Shown here: positions 1 through 5,594 of the stretch, in pieces
How the letters are laid out: each line of letters opens with the position of its first letter
Numbering within the stretch: position 1 is the stretch's first letter
Source: Syntrophomonadaceae bacterium
GTDB lineage: Bacteria; Bacillota; Dethiobacteria; DTU022
DNA length: 6,093 bases
Direction of reading: 5' to 3'
Assembly: GCA_003558195.1 (NCBI GenBank)
Contig: PWMM01000141.1
Coordinates: 1 to 6,093 of the forward strand
Position numbers and translations under genes: made by a program
The notes under the pieces: model-generated
The model's input: the letters and a program-made list of their open reading frames with translations, nothing else
Databases searched by the model: none
Told to the model about the DNA's origin: nothing

Positions 1-598
1 CCGGGTAATTATGGCCCATTAAAATCAGCGGCGCATGCCAGATGCCCCAGATAAAGCCAATAAACAGGGCGGATTTCCAGAACCCGGCAGAGGCTGTTTC
101 CTTTAACAGAAAACCTCTCCAGCCAAACTCTTCACCGAAGGCGGCCACAGCATTAATGGTTGGTCCGGCAATAATACCCTGCAAAAGCATCAGCCAGAAC
201 ATGGTAACAGGTGAAAAGGGCATTTCCGACACCATGTCTTCAGGAATATAGTCACCGAGGTATTCAAATATACCGGCCATTTCCGGGGAATACTTAACCC
301 CGGGGAATAGCAGACTAACCCCAATAGTGGCAAAGGTGATAAAAATTGGCAAACCCCAGGCCACCAGGAACCACTTGTTAATATTTTTATCGAACCCATA
401 AGCTTTCATTACCGGTTGCTTGTAGATTATTTTTTGCACGATTATAGTACAAAGCAGGGGAAAGAACATGTAAAAAATGGCAAAAACCATGGCAGGGATA
501 GTGCCCCAATCTGTACCGGATAGGTAAAACAGGCCTGCGGCAGTCCAGCTGAGCAGAAGAGTAAGAGTTACAAAAATGAGGATTTTTTTCCTGTTCAT
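1..598 (-). CDS. CPBP-family intramembrane metalloprotease, C-terminus cut off by window edge
   Basis: This reading frame is open at the left edge; 199 codons are visible, starting at ATG 596-598. The protein is strongly hydrophobic, with likely membrane segments near residues 5-25, 37-57, 77-98, 132-153 and 173-195. The family's first motif, EExxxR, is present as GEEFGWRG (E156, E157, R161), and the second as WGIWHAP with H188. These are the glutamates and the histidine expected to act in this glutamic/metal-dependent membrane protease family (Pfam CPBP/Abi, formerly CAAX protease Rce1-like). The third, C-terminal His/Asn motif lies outside the window. An AAGGAG ribosome binding site stands about 11 bases upstream of the ATG. 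The gene follows the second ABC permease by 41 bp on the same strand with no terminator, so it may be the last gene of the exporter operon. The substrate is unknown; family members process prenylated proteins or peptides or give bacteriocin self-immunity. The family assignment is firm, the role is not. Confidence 0.9.
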   Translation of the reverse strand, partial: MNRKKILIFVTLTLLLSWTAAGLFYLSGTDWGTIPAMVFAIFYMFFPLLCTIIVQKIIYKQPVMKAYGFDKNINKWFLVAWGLPIFITFATIGVSLLFPGVKYSPEMAGIFEYLGDYIPEDMVSEMPFSPVTMFWLMLLQGIIAGPTINAVAAFGEEFGWRGFLLKETASAGFWKSALFIGFIWGIWHAPLILMGHNYP

Positions 599-633
599 TC
601 TGGTTATATCTCCTTTAACTTAGTTCTTTCAGT

Positions 634-639
634 ATTATA
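634..639 (-). promoter_or_regulatory. possible internal -10 box before the CPBP protease gene
   Basis: A perfect TATAAT hexamer reads on the minus strand directly after the stop codon of the second permease. It lies inside a small palindrome, AGTATAATACT. The only -35-like hexamer nearby is TTGAAA (complement of 661-666), 21 bases away, which is too far for a normal sigma-A promoter. The box could give the protease gene some independent transcription or be chance. Confidence 0.2.
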
Positions 640-1362
640 CTAAACCCGATTGATAAAACGTTTCAACAGGTACCGGAGAAGAATGATATGGACAATAAAC
701 CCACCCAGCAAATAAATGGCATATGCCGGGTCGGGTGTAAATGAAGCCATAAAAGCTTCAGTTATCCAGAACGGGGGGATAATTGCCCCGGAATAGTTCC
801 AGGGATGCGGGGCCAGGTAGCCTGCTGCGGGGCCGGCAAATAAAAATCCCAGTCCCTTGGTCAAGGTAAGCCCTTCAACTTTGTTTCCGGCAAATGCTCC
901 CATCAATACTGCTACCAGGGGCGCCTGGAAGGCAGCCAGTACGGCAACAGGAAAGATGGCCATATAATTCAATTCGATCAGGCTTGCCAGGGGAAGCACC
1001 AGGAAAGAAAAGATGAAAGAACTGAATGCAGGTATGAAGAGACGGTACAATAGATATCCGGTCTGCCCGAGCGGAGTTACGGCATAGTAGTTTAGCATAT
1101 GCTCGTCACGCTCATCAAGCAGGATCAACCCGGTCATGGTGCCGACCATCATCGGGGTGAACATGATCAGAAAACTGAGAGCAAAGGGATAGTGCAAAGC
1201 CAAATCAAGCTGCAAATGATCATAGCTTAAATCGGCCAGCCAGGGGAAAGCCAGCCTTATAAAAAGGGCCAGGAATAGCGGGCCGAGCAGGGAAGCGATC
1301 AAGAGGCCGTCACGAAAAATGGTTTTTATATCTCCCCGGGTAAAGGCAATAACCTTGTTCAC
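640..1362 (-). CDS. ABC-2-type transporter permease (second permease)
   Basis: This 240-residue integral membrane protein has about six hydrophobic segments, near residues 20-39, 60-82, 104-128, 132-158, 168-184 and 212-234. This is the layout of a six-helix ABC-2 exporter subunit. After the second segment comes a conserved-looking cytoplasmic stretch, LLDERDEHMLNYYAVTPLG (82-99), matching the E-R...L..TP motif typical of ABC-2 permeases. The start is GTG (1360-1362), overlapping the TGA of the preceding permease gene by four bases (GTGA). A GGGGGAGG ribosome binding site lies about 9 bases upstream. The tight overlap implies translational coupling, and the two permeases probably pair as a heterodimer with the ATPase encoded upstream. 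From memory, the size and gene order resemble the ATPase-plus-two-permease exporters annotated as fluoroquinolone exporters (mycobacterial Rv2686c-Rv2688c type). That resemblance does not establish the substrate, so drug or peptide export is inference only. Confidence 0.87.
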   Translation of the reverse strand: MNKVIAFTRGDIKTIFRDGLLIASLLGPLFLALFIRLAFPWLADLSYDHLQLDLALHYPFALSFLIMFTPMMVGTMTGLILLDERDEHMLNYYAVTPLGQTGYLLYRLFIPAFSSFIFSFLVLPLASLIELNYMAIFPVAVLAAFQAPLVAVLMGAFAGNKVEGLTLTKGLGFLFAGPAAGYLAPHPWNYSGAIIPPFWITEAFMASFTPDPAYAIYLLGGFIVHIILLRYLLKRFINRV

Positions 1363-2072
1363 TGTCCACTACCTCCCCCGATCTTGTTAATTACATACCG
1401 GTAAAACCAGCGGTAAACCCAGATGTAAGCCAGGCCAATCCAGACTGTAAGCGCAATGACGGCATAGATTATTTCATAAATATCTACCTCGCCTGTTATC
1501 GCGCCTTCGATCAGGATCAGGGAATGCTTTGCCGGTAGCAGGTAAAATAAAGGTGAACTGAAAAGGCCCAGGAATTCAATCAAGGGCAGCATCAGGGGCA
1601 AGATGTAAACAATAGAGGCCATCAGGTACTGGTTAATTGTCTCAACCCTAACCACCAGGGTCAGGCCGATCAGGGTAAAAAGCACAGCGCTGAGGGTAAC
1701 CCCGAGAAACAACAGCAAAGGATTAAAATTTAAGCCGAATGTGAATAGCACAATTGCGAAAGCGGCGCTGATAGATAGCAGGCTCAGGGACAAGGTTTTG
1801 GATAAAATGTAATCGTGCAGGCGCATAGGGGTTACAAAAAGGTTCTGGAACACACCCTGCCCTTTTTCAAAAAGGACTATTCCCCCGATGAATAAAAAAC
1901 CGAGCACGCAAGGATCGGTAAAAACCAGCAACACTGCAACAGGAGGCCTCAATCCATGGGGCAGAAGGTTCAGGAAAACGATGTAGGATAGAGTTACAAT
2001 AACATAGACATGGTAGAAACCGTGGCGAAACTGAAATTTCAGGTCGTGTTTGATCACCGCGGCTGCTTTCAT
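1359..2072 (-). CDS. ABC-2-type transporter permease (first permease)
   Basis: This 237-residue membrane protein has hydrophobic segments near residues 20-37, 45-68, 90-112, 117-141, 150-170 and 201-222, and a basic C-terminal tail. FEKGQGVFQNLFVTPMRLHD (68-87), between segments 2 and 3, is the cytoplasmic coupling region seen in ABC-2 permeases and corresponds to ERDEHMLNYYAVTP in the neighbouring permease. The two proteins are therefore probably distant paralogues forming a heterodimeric pore. The ATG start overlaps the TGA of the ATPase gene as ATGA. An excellent GGGAGGAG ribosome binding site lies about 6 bases upstream, inside the ATPase coding end. The 3' end overlaps the second permease by four bases. 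It would act in the cytoplasmic membrane as an exporter subunit powered by the upstream ATPase. Substrate not determinable from sequence. Confidence 0.87.
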   Translation of the reverse strand: MKAAAVIKHDLKFQFRHGFYHVYVIVTLSYIVFLNLLPHGLRPPVAVLLVFTDPCVLGFLFIGGIVLFEKGQGVFQNLFVTPMRLHDYILSKTLSLSLLSISAAFAIVLFTFGLNFNPLLLFLGVTLSAVLFTLIGLTLVVRVETINQYLMASIVYILPLMLPLIEFLGLFSSPLFYLLPAKHSLILIEGAITGEVDIYEIIYAVIALTVWIGLAYIWVYRWFYRYVINKIGGGSGQ

Positions 2073-2929
2073 GTCAGGCTCCTCCCGGTAACCTTGATAA
2101 AAATATCCTCCATTGTAGCCTCTAAGGTGTGCATGGTTTCCACATTTTTTTCTTTAAGTAATTTCAAAAAAGCGCTGTTTTCCCCGATTCCGGTCATGGG
2201 AAAATCTTCTTTCTTTAGCATGCCGTTATCCTTGTATTCCAGCCGGACTACTTTCTGGCCTTCATTTACCTTCAAATTTCTTGGGGAGTCGATAAGCGCG
2301 ATATTCCCGTCAACAATGAAAGCAATGCGGTCGCAGATATCTTCTGCCAGCTGCATATTATGGGTGGCTAAAAAAATAGTGGTTCCCGCTTCTTTTCTGA
2401 CCTGCATAACCTCCTTGATCTTCCTGATGTTGGCAGGATCCAGGCCGGAGCTGGGCTCGTCCAGAAAAACCAGTTCGGGATAGTTTAAAAAGGCGCGGCA
2501 GAAATTTAAGCGCATTCGCATCCCTTTAGAAAAAGCGCTTACCCGTGTGTCGGCATCGTTTTTAAGGCCGACCATAGCCAGCAGTGCTTTAGGATCTGCT
2601 GTTTTGTCGCTGTATAATGAGCGAAACAGTTCTAAGTTTTCCATAGCGGTGAATTTTTGATAGAGATTTGGCACTTCAAAAGCTACGCCAATGCTTTCAT
2701 AAAGATCAGGAGAAGCTTTGTCCATCATTGTTCCCAAAACTTCCACTGTTCCCCTGTAACCTTTCAGTACACCGATCAGGATCTTTTTTAGCGTACTTTT
2801 ACCTGCCCCGGAAGGGCCAAGAAAGCCGAATATTTCTCCCCGTTCCAGGCAAAAAGAAAGCCCCCGAACTGCCTCTACCTCTGCTCCTGGATAGCCGTAA
2901 TGCAAATCCTGTACCTTGATTATCTTCAC
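2069..2929 (-). CDS. ABC transporter ATP-binding protein (exporter type)
   Basis: This complete 286-residue nucleotide-binding subunit powers the two ABC-2 permeases encoded next. Visible motifs in order are: Walker A GPSGAGKST (38-46); Q-loop region GVAFEVPNLY (81-90); signature FSKGM (133-137), an ABC-2-exporter version of LSGGQ; Walker B LVFLDEP (153-159) with catalytic E158; D-loop SGLD (161-164); and H-loop H190 in LATHN. The C-terminal tail ends in TMEDIFIKVTGRSL, the usual finish of DrrA/CcmA-like exporter ATPases. The Q-loop position is occupied by Glu85 rather than Gln. The start is GTG (2927-2929), one base after the TetR stop codon. A GGGAGG ribosome binding site lies about 12 bases upstream, inside the end of the TetR gene; this spacing is rather long and may favour coupled translation. 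The last four bases overlap the first permease. Function as an efflux ATPase is secure; the cargo is unknown. Confidence 0.93.
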   Translation of the reverse strand: MKIIKVQDLHYGYPGAEVEAVRGLSFCLERGEIFGFLGPSGAGKSTLKKILIGVLKGYRGTVEVLGTMMDKASPDLYESIGVAFEVPNLYQKFTAMENLELFRSLYSDKTADPKALLAMVGLKNDADTRVSAFSKGMRMRLNFCRAFLNYPELVFLDEPSSGLDPANIRKIKEVMQVRKEAGTTIFLATHNMQLAEDICDRIAFIVDGNIALIDSPRNLKVNEGQKVVRLEYKDNGMLKKEDFPMTGIGENSAFLKLLKEKNVETMHTLEATMEDIFIKVTGRSLT

Positions 2930-2930
2930 C

Positions 2931-3542
2931 TCAATTACTTTCCTCCCTTACCAGGCCACTTGCGATCATTTCGATATAAAGATCTGCCACCCGGGGATAA
3001 ATATCTGCTCCGATTTCATCCTGGTGCAGAGGAATAAAAAAGAGGGCACGAATTACCCCTACCAGGACCTCCGGTGATTCTTTCACCATTGAGCTTTCAC
3101 TCTGCCAGTGCTTTATTAAAGGTACCAGGGTGTCGGTGTCCCTGCTGGTATGCTGATCAAGCATTTTACGGGGTAATCTTTTAAACAAGGTTTCTAATTC
3201 CCTATCGGTCCAGAGTTGGCGAATAAGCGGGTATTCTTGAAAAACCTGCAAGGCTTCCTGCAAAAACTCTTTAAATTTCTGGCGATTCATCTTTTTGCCG
3301 TCCAGCAATTTTGCTTTAAACTTAGCTTGGATTCTTTCTTCCTCTATCTCCAGCACTCTAAAATACAACTCTTCCTTGGAATCAAAAAAAATATAAAATG
3401 AGCCCTGGGCGATCCCGGCCGCTGCGGCCAGTTCAGCCACACCCGTCTTTTTTAAACCGTATATACTGAAAAGTTCTCTGCCTTTTTCATATAACAGGTT
3501 TTTAATTCGTTCCTTCTCATCTTCACTGAAAGACCGGGGCAA
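2931..3542 (-). CDS. TetR/AcrR-family transcriptional repressor of the exporter operon (TTG start)
   Basis: The 203-residue protein has the standard TetR layout: an N-terminal three-helix DNA-binding domain (about residues 8-53, with recognition region AELAAAAGIAQGSFYIFF near 36-53) and a variable helical ligand-binding and dimerisation domain. Residues SKEELYFRVLE after the HTH are typical of the family. I place the start at TTG (3540-3542), giving MPRSFSEDEKE at the N-terminus. It has GGGAG (complement of 3551-3555) exactly 8 bases upstream. The upstream in-frame ATG at 3579-3581 lies between the predicted -35 and the transcription start, within a palindrome, and has no ribosome binding site. 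The gene is first in the operon with the ATPase, one base away, and the promoter carries a matching palindrome, so autoregulation and control of the exporter are likely. The inducer is probably a transported compound, by analogy with other TetR-efflux pairs. Confidence 0.9.
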   Translation of the reverse strand: MPRSFSEDEKERIKNLLYEKGRELFSIYGLKKTGVAELAAAAGIAQGSFYIFFDSKEELYFRVLEIEEERIQAKFKAKLLDGKKMNRQKFKEFLQEALQVFQEYPLIRQLWTDRELETLFKRLPRKMLDQHTSRDTDTLVPLIKHWQSESSMVKESPEVLVGVIRALFFIPLHQDEIGADIYPRVADLYIEMIASGLVREESN

Positions 3543-3550
3543 AAAAACCA

Positions 3551-3555
3551 CTCCC
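3551..3555 (-). promoter_or_regulatory. ribosome binding site that decides the TetR start
   Basis: GGGAG on the minus strand is followed by an 8-base spacer and then TTG at 3540-3542. No comparable purine-rich site precedes the upstream in-frame ATG at 3579-3581, so this site supports the shorter, TTG-initiated protein. Confidence 0.7.
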
Positions 3556-3563
3556 TTTGTACG

Positions 3564-3590
3564 TGTGAATATATATATCATGTATTCACA
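3564..3590. promoter_or_regulatory. probable TetR-family operator (27-bp interrupted palindrome)
   Basis: Perfect 8-bp arms TGTGAATA (3564-3571) and TATTCACA (3583-3590) are separated by an 11-bp A/T-rich centre. The palindrome covers the whole -10 box and most of the spacer of the predicted promoter for the TetR-exporter operon. A dimeric repressor bound here would block RNA polymerase. TetR proteins are commonly autoregulatory through such palindromes next to their own genes. Assigning the site to the adjacent TetR gene is an inference from position and symmetry. Confidence 0.7.
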
Positions 3591-3600
3591 AGAAAGTCAA
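3572..3600 (-). promoter_or_regulatory. sigma-A-type promoter of the TetR-exporter operon
   Basis: Reading the minus strand, TTGACT (complement of 3595-3600) is followed by a 17-base spacer and TATATA (complement of 3572-3577). The -35 matches consensus at five of six positions and the -10 at its first four. The predicted transcription start is near 3565, giving a leader of roughly 23 bases that contains the GGGAG site before the TTG start. The TA-repeat offers alternative -10 registers at longer spacings. The overlap with the palindrome at 3564-3590 fits repression. Confidence 0.65.
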
Positions 3601-3626
3601 TATCCTCTATTCTTGAGGCAATTATC

Positions 3627-3659
3627 TTAAAATGCCCGGGTTGTGGCTGCTCCCCGGCA
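3627..3659 (-). terminator. probable Rho-independent terminator of the GerMN lipoprotein gene
   Basis: On the minus strand TGCCGGGG (complement of 3652-3659) can pair with CCCGGGCA (complement of 3633-3640) across an 11-base loop, with a single C-C mismatch. A short U-run (TTTTAAG) follows. The stem is G+C-rich in an A/T-rich intergenic region, 128 bp after the lipoprotein stop codon and just before the TetR promoter. It would insulate the operon from upstream read-through. The U-run is only four long, which lowers certainty. Confidence 0.5.
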
Positions 3660-3786
3660 GAGCAATATTCTTGAAAAAGGAACTATTTCTAAATGGATAT
3701 GTACAATCCCTAAGTTTTCATTAGCGCTTCTGTATCAGGTTATATATGTATTGCTTTAACTCCATACTTTAAATATGAATAACAGT

Positions 3787-4347
3787 TTATTCGAGCGGTT
3801 CATCGATGGAAATATGCCCGGCTAGAGTCTCAACAATTTCCCCCTCAACGAGGATCTGTACCGCATCAACTTCTTCCAACTGGGTCAGGCTTTTCACAAT
3901 GGAATCCACCAGGACCGCCTCTGCTTCGCTGCCAACCTCAGCCTGCAATAGATCTTCAGAAAAGTCAACGTAGGCAACTCCGTGTTCCAAGGTGATACCC
4001 CTGAGAACAGTTTCTTCCGGAATGACCCTGCTTAATTTATCTGTTTCCGGACCCTTTAAAAGGACTGTTATTACTTCTTCCAGATCTATCTGTGGTCCGC
4101 CGAATGTTCCAAATTCATGGGTCTCTTTGCCCAGTTCAAAGCTAGTTTCTGTGATTTCCATGAAGTAAATATCAAGCAAGATTGGTTCAGCGATCTCAGG
4201 AGTGGCTTCATCGTTCCCATTTTCGGTGTAATTGTTTTCTGTACCATTTTCATTTTCTAACTCTGGTGCTGCTTCTTGACAGCCGGTCACCACCAATGCG
4301 GTCATTATTGACAAAACCATTATTGCCACTAATACTTGTTTTAACAT
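3787..4347 (-). CDS. GerMN-domain lipoprotein
   Basis: The 186-residue protein begins with a lipoprotein signal peptide: Lys3, a hydrophobic core at residues 5-20, then the lipobox VTGC with the acylated cysteine at C23. A low-complexity, acidic linker rich in E, N and T (about 24-56) follows. Residues 57-180 form a single GerMN domain: LDIYFME, EEVITVLLKGPET, the SRVIPEET...GITLEHGVAYVDFS segment (106-130), and a VEGEIVETLAGH-like end. GerMN domains occur in the spore germination protein GerM and in many lipoproteins of Gram-positive bacteria, where they act outside the membrane. The specific role here is unknown; it is shorter than GerM, which has two such domains. The ATG start has GGGGGA 9 bases upstream. 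The gene stands alone: its promoter region is shared with a divergent hydrolase, and a likely terminator separates it from the TetR operon. A sporulation link is possible but not shown. Confidence 0.9.
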   Translation of the reverse strand: MLKQVLVAIMVLSIMTALVVTGCQEAAPELENENGTENNYTENGNDEATPEIAEPILLDIYFMEITETSFELGKETHEFGTFGGPQIDLEEVITVLLKGPETDKLSRVIPEETVLRGITLEHGVAYVDFSEDLLQAEVGSEAEAVLVDSIVKSLTQLEEVDAVQILVEGEIVETLAGHISIDEPLE

Positions 4348-4437
4348 GTGCGAGATTCCCCCTATCTCATATTTGTGTTATCATGCTTCTTGATAAAACG
4401 CCTTTCTAAAAGTAAAGACATACGCTTAAGAGATGCG

Positions 4438-4464
4438 GTTCCATATAAATTTTTTCAATGGAAC
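4438..4464. repeat. perfect 7-bp inverted repeat in the divergent intergenic region
   Basis: GTTCCAT (4438-4444) and ATGGAAC (4458-4464) flank a 13-base A/T-rich centre that includes a run of six T. The repeat lies about 90 bp upstream of the GerMN lipoprotein start and about 110 bp upstream of the predicted -10 of the hydrolase. It could be an operator for a dimeric regulator or a small hairpin. It has no U-tract after the second arm, so it is not a typical terminator. Confidence 0.35.
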
Positions 4465-4571
4465 TAAGGATGAGACAGGTGTATTTTTGTATTTTACGAA
4501 AGTATATTTGCCATAATAGATTATAAGTGTCGCTAAAAAAACGGGGAACGCAGTCAAATCAATTAATGATA

Positions 4572-4580
4572 TGGTATACT
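4572..4580 (+). promoter_or_regulatory. probable extended -10 promoter of the alpha/beta hydrolase gene
   Basis: TGGTATACT contains TATACT (five of six -10 consensus bases) preceded by the TGn element at 4572-4574. This compensates for the lack of a clear -35: the hexamer at 17-base spacing is GTCAAA, a poor match. Transcription would begin near 4587, leaving a leader of about 40 bases before the GGAG site at 4615-4618. Confidence 0.45.
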
Positions 4581-4614
4581 TGCTGTGAGCTTTTAGGGGT
4601 AAACATACTGGAAT

Positions 4615-4618
4615 GGAG
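4615..4618 (+). promoter_or_regulatory. ribosome binding site pointing to the ATT start of the hydrolase
   Basis: GGAG is followed by 9 bases and then ATT AAA AAA AAT (Met-Lys-Lys-Asn if initiated there). The ATG at 4638 lies 19 bases away and opens only a six-codon frame. The ATG at 4613 overlaps the site and hits a stop after four codons. Confidence 0.5.
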
Positions 4619-4627
4619 ATAAGCTAA

Positions 4628-5371
4628 ATTAAAAAAAATGAGTCTGTTTTCCTTTTAAAATTAAAAAGAATAGCCCTTATAATAGCAGCAATCCTGTTAA
4701 TTGCCCTGGCTTTATTTTACGGGTATGTGCTGATTCAAACCTACCAGGCAGAAGATGCTTTCCTCTTAGAAATAAAGGCCAAAGGCAACCTGGAAATCAT
4801 TGAGGAAAACAGGGTCTTTGTGATTACCCCCGTAGGTATTAATCCTTCTCAACCGGCGATTATTTTTTATCCGGGAGGACTGGTTGCCCCGGAGGCTTAT
4901 CTTTACAAAATGGGGCATGTGGCAGAGTGCCTGCAGGCACCTGTATATGTTATCAGGGCACCTTTCAATGCTGCAATCTTTGATATCAATGCAGCAGCTC
5001 GCATCCTGGATATTTACAATCTTGAAACAGCCTGGCTCGGTGGACACTCCTTAGGTGGCATTTCTGCCGCGCGCTTTATAGCAGAGAACATGGATAAAGC
5101 TGAAGGTCTTTTTCTATTCGGCTCTTACAGCGACCAGGACTTAGGCAACTTCAGTGGAAAAGTCATCTCCATTATGGGTGACCAGGATTTAATCATTAAC
5201 AGGGAAAACTACGAGGAAGCCAAGCAAAACCTGCCTGTACAGGCAAAAATAATCGAGATTGAGGGGTTAAATCACTCTGATTTTGGTAATTACGGTCTTC
5301 AAAACGGAGACGGCACAAGCAATCTTTCCCAAGAAGAGGTTATCGATATAATCTGCGGAGCCTTACGGTAA
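4628..5371 (+). CDS. membrane-anchored alpha/beta hydrolase with abnormal start codon
   Basis: From the ATT at 4628 the frame encodes 247 residues. Lys/Arg-rich residues 2-14 precede a hydrophobic anchor (about 15-34), then an extracytoplasmic alpha/beta-hydrolase domain. The nucleophile elbow is GGHSLGG with Ser141; the acid is Asp187 in GDQD; the base is His216 in GLNHSDFGNYG. This triad arrangement, especially NHxxFGxYG followed by a GDG segment, is characteristic of the Abhydrolase_5 (PF12695) type. The substrate is unknown. GGAG (4615-4618) lies 9 bases before ATT, and translation from there gives a normal-looking MKKNESVFLL start. There is no in-frame ATG/GTG/TTG between the stop at 4625-4627 and GTG 4727. 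A GTG 4727 start would remove nearly the whole anchor and has no ribosome binding site. Either ATT is used, or a point mutation or indel has damaged the start. The gene is monocistronic, divergent from the GerMN gene and convergent with DUF427. Confidence 0.85.
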   Translation: MKKNESVFLLKLKRIALIIAAILLIALALFYGYVLIQTYQAEDAFLLEIKAKGNLEIIEENRVFVITPVGINPSQPAIIFYPGGLVAPEAYLYKMGHVAECLQAPVYVIRAPFNAAIFDINAAARILDIYNLETAWLGGHSLGGISAARFIAENMDKAEGLFLFGSYSDQDLGNFSGKVISIMGDQDLIINRENYEEAKQNLPVQAKIIEIEGLNHSDFGNYGLQNGDGTSNLSQEEVIDIICGALR

Positions 5372-5594
5372 GATAGGGGTTGCTGCTTTGGATTAATGCG
5401 GCAAATATGACAGAAGGTAGCTCCCCCTTATGAAAGATATCCTGAACAACAAACTCACAGGAGAAAGCTATATTCAATCCCTCTATCTATCCTTAATATA
5501 TAAACTTAACCGTACTATAGTTAAACAATTGGCCATAATGTGCAGTAATACCGGTTCCATATTGCGGCTGCCACCACTCTAAGCCTAAATATGA

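Noticed and set aside
42..399. Short open frames on both strands (42-251 plus, 190-399 minus)
   Set aside because: They are out-of-frame shadows of the CPBP protease reading frame, which carries the EExxxR and WxxxH motifs and spans the same bases.
640..660. Repeated string TTGATAAAACG (near 650 and again near 4390) as a dispersed repeat
   Set aside because: It is only 11 bases. One copy is within coding sequence and one is intergenic, with no shared flanks; chance similarity in A/T-rich DNA is sufficient.
2010..2919. Plus-strand open frames at 2010-2483 and 2668-2919
   Set aside because: They lie antisense to the ATPase and permease genes, have no recognisable domains, and disappear against the full motif set of the ATPase.
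3216..3401. Plus-strand open frame opposite the TetR gene
   Set aside because: It has no domain and no promoter or ribosome binding site, and it is antisense to a well-supported repressor gene.
4638..4658. ATG at 4638-4640 as start of the hydrolase or as a leader peptide
   Set aside because: The frame stops after six codons, and the GGAG site is 19 bases away. It would need a one-base insertion to join the hydrolase frame, so it is kept only as an alternative explanation of the start problem.
4727..5371. GTG at 4727 as the real start of the hydrolase
   Set aside because: It has no ribosome binding site and would discard a clear positively charged, hydrophobic membrane anchor encoded in frame immediately upstream. 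It remains the default call if only ATG/GTG/TTG are allowed.
5380..5404. Hairpin TTGCTGC / GCGGCAA as the hydrolase terminator
   Set aside because: The seven-base stem includes a G-U pair and an 11-base loop, and no T-run follows on either strand, so it does not qualify as an intrinsic terminator.
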